Shown: positions 31,432-36,956 of the stretch, one piece after another
Numbering within the stretch: the first letter of the stretch is position 1
Layout: every line of letters starts with the position of its first letter
From: Verrucomicrobium sp.
Lineage (GTDB): Bacteria > Verrucomicrobiota > Verrucomicrobiia > Limisphaerales > UBA9464
NCBI GenBank assembly: GCA_021298285.1
Contig: JAJTFN010000021.1
Location: forward strand, 1 to 36,956
DNA length: 36,956 nucleotides
Direction: 5' to 3'
Program-made: the position numbers and the translations under genes
The notes under the pieces: model-generated
The model's database searches: none
Told to the model about the DNA's origin: nothing
Seen by the model: the letters and a program-made list of their open reading frames with translations, nothing else

Positions 31432-32417
31432 AGAATCCGTTGAGGCTCAGCCCGGAACCCGTCGACGCCACGATCGAGTCGGCGGCGGCCCACGCCGAGG
31501 ACATCTCCAACGCCTTCCGGGATCTCCAGATCGTCCTGCCCGCCGACGCGGTGGTGCGCCGTGACGAACCCATGGCCCGACGCACGACCCTGCGGGTCGG
31601 CGGCCCTGCCGATCTCTATGTGGAGCCCGGGTCGGAAAACGCCTTGGCCAGCACGCTGGAGATCGCCCACCTGCGCGGGCTGCCGGTGTTCCTGCTCGGG
31701 CGCGGGTCCAACCTGCTGGTCCGCGACGGGGGCATCCGGGGCATCGTGGTCTCGCTGGCGCACCCCCGGTTCTCCAAGGTGGAGATCTCCGACGGGCGGA
31801 TCACCGCCGGGGCCGGCGCGAGGCTCAAGGGCATCGCCCATGAGGCCCGCCGCGCCGGCATCGGCGGCCTCGAGTTCTTCGAGGGAATCCCCGGCTCGCT
31901 CGGCGGGGCGCTGCGGATGAACGCCGGGGCGATGGGCTCCTGGACCTTCGACGCGGTGGATCGGCTGCGCTGCATGAGCCGCTCGGGCGAGATCCTCGAC
32001 CTGCCGGCGTGCGAGGTGCCCGTGGAGTACCGCTCCTGCCCCCTGCTGGCCACCCACATCGCCCTGGGCGCGGTGCTGAGAGGGCGGCCCGACGACGCCG
32101 ACGCGATCCGCGCCCGCATGGAGCAGTTCTCCAACAAGCGCTGGACGAGCCAGCCCAGCCAGCCGAGCGCCGGCTGCACCTTCAAGAATCCCCTGCCGAC
32201 CCTCCCGGCCGGCCGCCTCATCGACGAGCTGGGCCTGAAGGGGACCCGGGTCGGGGACGCGATGGTCAGCGACGTGCACGGCAACTTCTTCGTCAACCTC
32301 GGCCAGGCGACCGCGGCCGACATGCTCGGCCTCATCGAGGCGGTCCGGACCCGGGCCCGCGAGGCGCGCGGCGTCGAGCTGGAGACCGAGGTGGAGATCG
32401 TGGGCGAGGACGCATGA
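31428..32417 (+). CDS. murB: UDP-N-acetylenolpyruvoylglucosamine reductase MurB
   Basis: The ATG at 31428 overlaps murG (ATGA) and yields 329 aa. FAD-binding motifs are RRTTLRVGGPADLYVEPG and LLGRGSNLLVRDGGIRG, then FFEGIPGSLGGALRMNAGA. Catalytic-domain motifs are EYRSC and PSAGCTFKNP followed by GNFFVNLGQATAADML. This is the short type II layout. At the position of the proton-donating Ser (Ser229 in E. coli) it has Cys250, a substitution that may still serve as acid. About 30 residues precede the FAD domain. The enzyme makes UDP-MurNAc with NADPH. Confidence 0.95.
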   Translation: MKNPLRLSPEPVDATIESAAAHAEDISNAFRDLQIVLPADAVVRRDEPMARRTTLRVGGPADLYVEPGSENALASTLEIAHLRGLPVFLLGRGSNLLVRDGGIRGIVVSLAHPRFSKVEISDGRITAGAGARLKGIAHEARRAGIGGLEFFEGIPGSLGGALRMNAGAMGSWTFDAVDRLRCMSRSGEILDLPACEVPVEYRSCPLLATHIALGAVLRGRPDDADAIRARMEQFSNKRWTSQPSQPSAGCTFKNPLPTLPAGRLIDELGLKGTRVGDAMVSDVHGNFFVNLGQATAADMLGLIEAVRTRAREARGVELETEVEIVGEDA

Positions 32418-33328
32418 ACCGCCCCCTGCACATCACGGTCCTGCGCGGCGGCCCCTCGGCCGAGCGTGAGGTCTCGCTGCGCTCCGGGGATGCCGTCGCC
32501 CGGGCCCTGCGATCCCTGGGCCACCGGGTGGACGAGGTCGACCCGCTGCCCGGCGACCCGGCCATCCCCGCCGGCACCGACGTGGTCTTCCTGGCGCTGC
32601 ACGGCACCTACGGCGAGGACGGCACGGTGCAGTCCGAGCTCGAGGAACTGGGGGTGCCCTACACCGGCTGCGGCGTCCGCGCCTCGCTCTTCGCCTTCGA
32701 CAAGATCCTCACCAAGCGCCGCTGCCTGCGGGCCGGGATCCCGACGGCCCGGTTCGAGCGCTTCATCGACGCCGGGGCGGCCTGGCCCGACGGGTGGCAA
32801 CCGCCGGTCGTGCTCAAGCCCGCCAGGCAGGGGTCCAGCGTCGGCCTGCGCTTCGTCGACCGCGTCGAGGACTTCCCGGCGGCGCTGGCCTTCTCGCTGT
32901 CGCATGGGGGTGAGGTGCTGATGGAGGAGCGCATCGTCGGCCGGGAGACCACGGTGGGCATCCTGGACGGCTCCGCCCTGCCGGTGGTGGAGGTGCGGCC
33001 CAGGTCGGGAACCTACGACTACGCCAACAAGTACACGCCCGGCCGCACCGAATACTTCTGCCCGGCGGAGTTCCCGGCCGAGGTCACCCGGGCCGTGCAG
33101 GCCGCCGCGCTGGGGGCCTTCCACGCGATCGGGGGCCGCGACTACGCCCGGGTCGACGTGATGGTCCGCCCGGACGGCTCGCCGGTCGTCCTCGAGGTGA
33201 ACACCCTGCCCGGGATGACCGAGACCAGCCTGCTGCCCAAGGCCGCGGCCGCGGCCGGGATCGGCTTCCCGGAACTCTGCGGACGGATGGTCCGTTCGGC
33301 ACTCTCCAGACCCCCGGCGACCCGTTGA
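32414..33328 (+). CDS. ddl: D-alanine:D-alanine ligase Ddl
   Basis: The 304-aa ATP-grasp ligase supplies D-Ala-D-Ala to MurF. It has ITVLRGGPSAEREVSLRSG, the substrate motif LALHGTYGEDGTVQ, PYTGCGVRASLFAFDK, the ATP-binding LKPARQGSSVGL, the omega-loop YDYANKYTPG, and the metal-binding LEVNTLPGMTETSL. Length is typical of the DdlB type. It overlaps murB by ATGA, and ftsQ starts 4 nt later. Confidence 0.96.
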   Translation: MNRPLHITVLRGGPSAEREVSLRSGDAVARALRSLGHRVDEVDPLPGDPAIPAGTDVVFLALHGTYGEDGTVQSELEELGVPYTGCGVRASLFAFDKILTKRRCLRAGIPTARFERFIDAGAAWPDGWQPPVVLKPARQGSSVGLRFVDRVEDFPAALAFSLSHGGEVLMEERIVGRETTVGILDGSALPVVEVRPRSGTYDYANKYTPGRTEYFCPAEFPAEVTRAVQAAALGAFHAIGGRDYARVDVMVRPDGSPVVLEVNTLPGMTETSLLPKAAAAAGIGFPELCGRMVRSALSRPPATR

Positions 33329-33332
33329 CCCC

Positions 33333-34307
33333 ATGTTCGGAAGAGACCAGGAGAATCGAAGGCGACCGCGGTCCGGGACCGTGCTCGAGGCACGCCTGCG
33401 CTCCGACGCCGGCGGCGGCGGTGGCACGGGCGGGTCGGCATCCCGCTCCGGCCGCTGGCTGCTGCGCACGGCCGTGATCCTCGTGCTCGGGGCCTCGGCG
33501 GCGGCCGGCGGGTGGTGGGTCCGGGAAAACTGGGTCCACCGCATCCCGTCGCTGGCCATCCGGGAGGTGGTGGTCGAGGTCGACGGGGTGCTCTCGCCCG
33601 ACGAGGTGCGGCGCCTGGCCGGTGTGCCCAAGGGCCGCAACATCCTCTCGGTGGACCTGCCGTCCCTGAGGGACCGCCTGCAGAACCATCCCCGGATCGC
33701 CTCGGCCCGCATCGTCGCCGAGTTCCCGGGGACGCTGCTCATCGGGATCCGTGAGCGGCTGCCGCTCGTCGCCGTCGAGCCGCTCTCCCGCAACGGCCTG
33801 CAGGCGCGCTACCTGCTCGACGAGACCGGCCACCTGCTGCTGCCGCTGGAGCCTTCCAGCGCGCCGGCCGAGGCTGTCGAGGCCGAGGCGGCGCTGCCGG
33901 TCCTCCTGGGGCACGACCCGCGCCGGCCGACGGCCCGGGCCGACACCCTGCGGGCGCTGGACTTCGTGCGGGCCTACGAGGCGGCCGCCCCGGGTTCCCT
34001 GCCCGAGATCCGCTCGGTTTCCATCGCCGAGCCCGGGGTCCTCGTGGTCGCCACCGCGGACGGCACGGAGGTCACCTTCACCGCGGGCGACTACGCCCTG
34101 CAGCTCCAGCGCTGGGGCGACATCCTCCGGCAGCTCACGGCACTGGCGGAGCCCCGGACGATCCGCAGCCTCGACCTGAGCGTGCGCCAGAACTCCCCGA
34201 TCCGCTGGAACGAACCGTCGGAGCCCGCCGCCACGAAGGACCCGGATGCCCCCGGTCGCGCCCCCCGCCCCAGACCCAAGAGACAGCCCAGAAGATCCCA
34301 TGCCTAA
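33333..34307 (+). CDS. ftsQ: FtsQ/DivIB-type division protein
   Basis: The 324-aa protein has a basic, Gly-rich cytosolic part (about 1-40) and a membrane helix (about 44-64). A POTRA domain starts at LAIREVVVEVDGVLSPDEVR and includes NILSVDLPSLRDRLQNHPRI and FPGTLLIGIRERLPLVAVE. A beta domain and a basic Pro/Arg-rich tail follow. FtsQ links the early and late divisome in the periplasm. Position between ddl and ftsA agrees. The stop overlaps ftsA by 8 nt. Confidence 0.9.
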   Translation: MFGRDQENRRRPRSGTVLEARLRSDAGGGGGTGGSASRSGRWLLRTAVILVLGASAAAGGWWVRENWVHRIPSLAIREVVVEVDGVLSPDEVRRLAGVPKGRNILSVDLPSLRDRLQNHPRIASARIVAEFPGTLLIGIRERLPLVAVEPLSRNGLQARYLLDETGHLLLPLEPSSAPAEAVEAEAALPVLLGHDPRRPTARADTLRALDFVRAYEAAAPGSLPEIRSVSIAEPGVLVVATADGTEVTFTAGDYALQLQRWGDILRQLTALAEPRTIRSLDLSVRQNSPIRWNEPSEPAATKDPDAPGRAPRPRPKRQPRRSHA

Positions 34308-35508
34308 GGAATCCCCCATCCTGGTCGGACTCGAGATCGGAACCTCGAAGATCTGCGCCGCCATCGGCGAGGAGAACGAGCGCGGCGAGTTCACGCTCCT
34401 GGGCATCGGACAGGCCAGGTCCCATGGTGTCCGGAAGGGGGAGATCATCGACCAGGCGCGCGCGCAGGAGGATGTCCGGGCGGCCCTTGGCAATGCCGAG
34501 GAACAGGCCCAGGTCACGGTCCGCAACCTGTTCCTCGGGGTCACCGGCCGGCACGTCGAGGGGTTCAACAACGTGGGCATGCACCCGGTCGCCTCGGACG
34601 ACCGCCTGGTCACGGCGCAGGACGTGGCCGACGCCGCCGACAACGCCAAGGCGATCACGCTGCCGGCCGAGCACACCATCCTGCACACGATCCGACAGCG
34701 CATCTGCGTCGACGGGGTCGAGGTGGCCGACAACCCGGCCGGCCGCCTGGGTCGCAAGGTCGAGGCCCACGTGCATGTGATCCACGGCAACGCCCTGCGC
34801 ATCCAGAACTCCATGCGCCTGGTGCAGTCGCTCTCCATCGAGGTCAACCAGCCGGTGTTCAACGGCCTGGCCGATGCCCAGGCGGTGCTGACCCCGGAGG
34901 ACAAGGAGAACGGGGCGCTGGTGATCGACATCGGCGGCGGATCCACCGAGTTTGTCTTCCAGCAGGGCCAGGCCATCCGGCAATCCGGGGTGTTCGCGAT
35001 CGGCGGCGACCACGTCAGCAACGACATCGCCCTCGGGCTGAAGTTGAACATCGGGGTGGCCGAGCGGCTGAAGATCCGGCACGGCAGCGCGGTGGTCGGG
35101 GCCGAGAGCCACGGACGGACCGTTCCCATCGGGGACAACGAGGTGGGGCTGCCCCCGCGCGAGGTCAGCCTCGAGCAACTGCACCGGATCATGTCGGTGC
35201 GCCTGCAGGAGCTTCTCGAGCTGGTGGCCGAGCGGTGCGCCGACGGGTGCCTGCTCGACGAGGCGCGTGCGGGGGTGTTCCTGTCGGGGGGATGCTCGCT
35301 CATCCCGGGGATCGACACGCTGGCCAAGCGCGTCTTCCGGCTGCCCGTCACCCGGGCGACCTGCCGCAACATCGCGGGCAACTCGGCCACGCTGGCGCAC
35401 CCCGAGTTCGCGACGGCCATCGGCATCGCCCGGTACGGCGGCATGCGGCTGCGGAACCGTCCACGGCCGCGTTTCAGCTTCCGGGACGTCTTCCCCTTCT
35501 TCCGCTGA
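34300..35508 (+). CDS. ftsA: Cell division actin FtsA
   Basis: The 402-aa protein has the FtsA actin fold: LVGLEIGTSKICAAIGE (phosphate 1), the 1C-domain region around QVTVRNLFLGVTGRHVEG, the ALVIDIGGGSTEFVFQQG phosphate-2 loop, a GGDHVSNDIALGL segment, and GVFLSGGCSLIPGIDTLAK for the adenosine site. The C-terminus (RPRFSFRDVFPFFR) is amphipathic and basic-aromatic, like the membrane-targeting helix that tethers FtsZ. It lies directly before ftsZ, with a 14-nt gap. Confidence 0.96.
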   Translation: MPKESPILVGLEIGTSKICAAIGEENERGEFTLLGIGQARSHGVRKGEIIDQARAQEDVRAALGNAEEQAQVTVRNLFLGVTGRHVEGFNNVGMHPVASDDRLVTAQDVADAADNAKAITLPAEHTILHTIRQRICVDGVEVADNPAGRLGRKVEAHVHVIHGNALRIQNSMRLVQSLSIEVNQPVFNGLADAQAVLTPEDKENGALVIDIGGGSTEFVFQQGQAIRQSGVFAIGGDHVSNDIALGLKLNIGVAERLKIRHGSAVVGAESHGRTVPIGDNEVGLPPREVSLEQLHRIMSVRLQELLELVAERCADGCLLDEARAGVFLSGGCSLIPGIDTLAKRVFRLPVTRATCRNIAGNSATLAHPEFATAIGIARYGGMRLRNRPRPRFSFRDVFPFFR

Positions 35509-35522
35509 TCCCGACGCCCACC

Positions 35523-36830
35523 ATGAACGACGCCTCCATCCGCTTCCTCGCCGTCGGCACCGCCGGCGCCCGGATCCTCGACGGGCTCCGCAGCCGCTCC
35601 TCCAGCCCGCTGGAATGCGCCCACGCGGACACCAGCCCGGAGTCCCTGCGCCTGTCGCCGATCGAACGGAGGATCACCCTCGGTCTGTCGGTCACCCACG
35701 GGCTTGGGGCCGGTGGCGACCCGGACATCGGCCGGCTGAGCGCGGAGGCCGACCTGGCATCGATCCGGGAATTCGCCGGCGGGGCACGCCTGGTGTTCGT
35801 CGTCACCGGACTCGGGGGCGGAACCGGCTCCGGGGCGGCCCCGGTGATCGCGAGGGCGGCGCGCGAATCGGGCGCGCTGGTGCTGGTGATCGCGACGACC
35901 CCCTTCGAGATCGAGGGACGGCGGGTCCAGTACGCCGTCGAGTCGCTCGAGCGCCTGCGGAGCGCGGCCGACGCGGTGCTGGCGATCTCCAACCAGCGGG
36001 TCCGCCGGATGCACGACGACCGCACCCATCCGCACGAGCTCTACCAGTTCGCCAACGAGCTGCTGGCCCAGACCCTGCAGGGGCTGTGGCGGCTGCTCGA
36101 TTCGCCCGGCCTCATCCCGATCGAGTTCGCCCACATCGAGCGGCTCCTGCGGGGCCGCCATGCCGAGAGCGCCTTCGCGGCGGTCCAGGCCACCGGCGAA
36201 AACCGGGCCCATGCGGCGGCGGAGCAGCTGCTGACGCACCCCTTCCTGGACACCGGTGCGGCGCTGGCCTCGGCCCGCGAGGTTCTGGTGAGCGTGGCCG
36301 GCGGCGACGACCTGCAGATCGGGGAGGTCGAGCGCCTCGTGGAGACCCTCCAGTCGCGCTGTCCGACCGCCGGCTTCATCGTGGGCGCATCGATCGACCG
36401 ATCGCTGACCGGACACCTCCACGTCACGGCGATCACCACCCGTCCACCGGCCTCGGCACCGAACCCTCTGGTGGGTTCGGGATTCGCGGGCGGCGGTCGG
36501 ACCACCGCACCCCCGGACGCGGAGGCTGGGATCGGGGCCACCGGCACCCCCGGGGGATTCGGCGGCGAGGACTTCCAACGGGAAACCGACGGCCGGTCGG
36601 TCGCCGACCCCCGGATGATCCCGCCCCCGCCCGAGCTGAGCATGGAGCAGCGCCAGCGGATCCTGAGCCGGCAGCGCGCCAAGTCCACCCGCCGCCGGGG
36701 CGACTCCCAGATGCTCATGAACTTCGACATCGCGCAACGGGGCCGTTTCGACAACACCGAGCGGAACCGGCACAAGGGGGTCGACCTCGACGTGCCGACC
36801 TACCTGCGCCTGGGAATCGTGCTCAACTGA
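35523..36830 (+). CDS. ftsZ: Divergent FtsZ tubulin homolog
   Basis: The 435-aa protein is FtsZ by its tubulin signature G98-G-G-T-G-S-G104, by ITLGLSVTHGLGAGGDPDIG, by ATTPFEIEGRRVQYAVESLE, by its place after ftsA, and by a C-terminal peptide DLDVPTYLR close to the usual 'LDIPTFLR' that binds FtsA. Several nucleotide contacts are altered. The first loop reads VGTAGAR rather than VGGGGGN. The 'NTD' loop reads A-D-T-S (residues 35-38). The T7 loop, normally N-x-D-x-x-D, reads P199-I-E201-F-A-H204. A Gly/Pro-rich linker follows the tubulin core, and the segment before the C-terminal peptide is basic. GTP turnover may therefore be slow or altered. Confidence 0.93.
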   Translation: MNDASIRFLAVGTAGARILDGLRSRSSSPLECAHADTSPESLRLSPIERRITLGLSVTHGLGAGGDPDIGRLSAEADLASIREFAGGARLVFVVTGLGGGTGSGAAPVIARAARESGALVLVIATTPFEIEGRRVQYAVESLERLRSAADAVLAISNQRVRRMHDDRTHPHELYQFANELLAQTLQGLWRLLDSPGLIPIEFAHIERLLRGRHAESAFAAVQATGENRAHAAAEQLLTHPFLDTGAALASAREVLVSVAGGDDLQIGEVERLVETLQSRCPTAGFIVGASIDRSLTGHLHVTAITTRPPASAPNPLVGSGFAGGGRTTAPPDAEAGIGATGTPGGFGGEDFQRETDGRSVADPRMIPPPPELSMEQRQRILSRQRAKSTRRRGDSQMLMNFDIAQRGRFDNTERNRHKGVDLDVPTYLRLGIVLN

Positions 36831-36886
36831 CTCCGCGCGACCGGGACGTTTGAAGACTCCGGCTTCGGGGATACCTTTCGACCAGG

Positions 36887-36956
36887 ATGGATTCCGCGCC
36901 GATGGAAAGTCGCAGAGCCGACGTCGAGGACCTGGGAAGCCTGACGGATCTCTGGT
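36887..36956 (+). CDS. Probable GNAT acetyltransferase, first codons only
   Basis: From the ATG at 36887 the frame reads MDSAPMESRRADVEDLGSLT and then DLW to the window edge. The pattern 'R-x-A-x-x-x-D-L-x-x-L-x-x-L-W' is the usual first strand and helix of GNAT N-acetyltransferases. With only 23 residues this is tentative; the inner ATG at 36902 may be the true start. It lies 56 nt after ftsZ on the same strand. Confidence 0.45.
   Translation, partial: MDSAPMESRRADVEDLGSLTDLW

Noticed and set aside
33084-36773. A 1229-codon open frame on the minus strand opposite ddl to ftsZ
   Set aside because: It is antisense to four well-supported genes, has low-complexity Arg/Gly/Pro/Asp content and no recognisable domain. 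Such frames stay open because of the GC-rich third positions of the true genes.
36857-36870. Small hairpin after ftsZ
   Set aside because: The stem is only 5 bp with one G-T pair and no T run follows, so it is not counted as a terminator.
1-36956. tRNA or rRNA genes, CRISPR arrays, insertion sequences or prophage genes
   Set aside because: None was seen by eye. Nearly all the window is accounted for by chromosomal housekeeping genes, and no transposase, integrase or repeat-spacer pattern appears.

Overview
The window is about 37 kb of very GC-rich bacterial chromosome carrying the genes that build and divide the cell. The likely host is a member of the Verrucomicrobiota, possibly the Pedosphaera/Limisphaera side of the phylum. 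This rests on several features together: pseudopilin-like proteins with the AFTLIEL N-terminus and a C-terminal G-x-x-DGH-type motif, a planctomycete-type cytochrome c, a very divergent FtsZ, an orphan glycogen-binding domain protein, and start codons preceded by C-rich sequence rather than Shine-Dalgarno sites. The phylum is an inference; no 16S rRNA or other taxonomic marker lies in the window.

Layout. (1) 1-1540: the 5' end of a TonB-dependent receptor gene on the minus strand, then a divergent pair encoding a coiled-coil protein with an MreC-like C-terminal domain and a tiny lipoprotein. (2) 1782-9454: an elongasome operon, mreB-mreC-mreD-mrdA(PBP2)-rodA, followed by an RNase E/G gene and a good terminator hairpin. 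(3) 9635-10420: a stand-alone pseudopilin-like gene. (4) 14629-10508 on the minus strand: a type II secretion/pseudopilus operon, gspF-H-I-J-K, with no gspD, gspE or gspG nearby. (5) 14691-18612: a small glycogen-binding-domain protein, a DUF554 membrane protein, a two-heme-motif cytochrome c, a RibD-C reductase and queA. (6) 18613-18847: an AT-rich divergent control region. (7) 18848-36830: a long division and cell wall (dcw) cluster. Its order is mraZ - unknown - rsmH - ftsL - ftsI - MurE-like - SIMPL - murF - mraY - (356-nt gap with a promoter) - LysM - ftsW - murG - murB - ddl - ftsQ - ftsA - ftsZ. (8) The first codons of a probable GNAT acetyltransferase gene close the window.

Most junctions inside the operons are 4-nt ATGA or GTGA overlaps, which makes the reading frames and starts unusually secure. 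The two clusters encode two matched SEDS polymerase plus class B PBP pairs: RodA with PBP2 for elongation, and FtsW with FtsI for division. They also encode the lipid-linked precursor steps (MurB, MurF, MraY, MurG, Ddl) and the early divisome (FtsA, FtsQ, FtsL, FtsZ).

The most unusual point is the Mur ligase set. Only murF is intact. No murC or murD occurs at the usual places. The murE slot is filled by an intact 399-aa MurE-derived protein that has lost the ATP-binding P-loop, most of the central domain and the diaminopimelate-recognition residues, so it looks like a MurE pseudoenzyme. FtsZ also lacks the two conserved acidic residues of its catalytic T7 loop. The ftsI reading frame is broken by one extra C in a homopolymer. 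Correcting it restores the conserved C-terminus and an exact ATGA overlap with the next gene.
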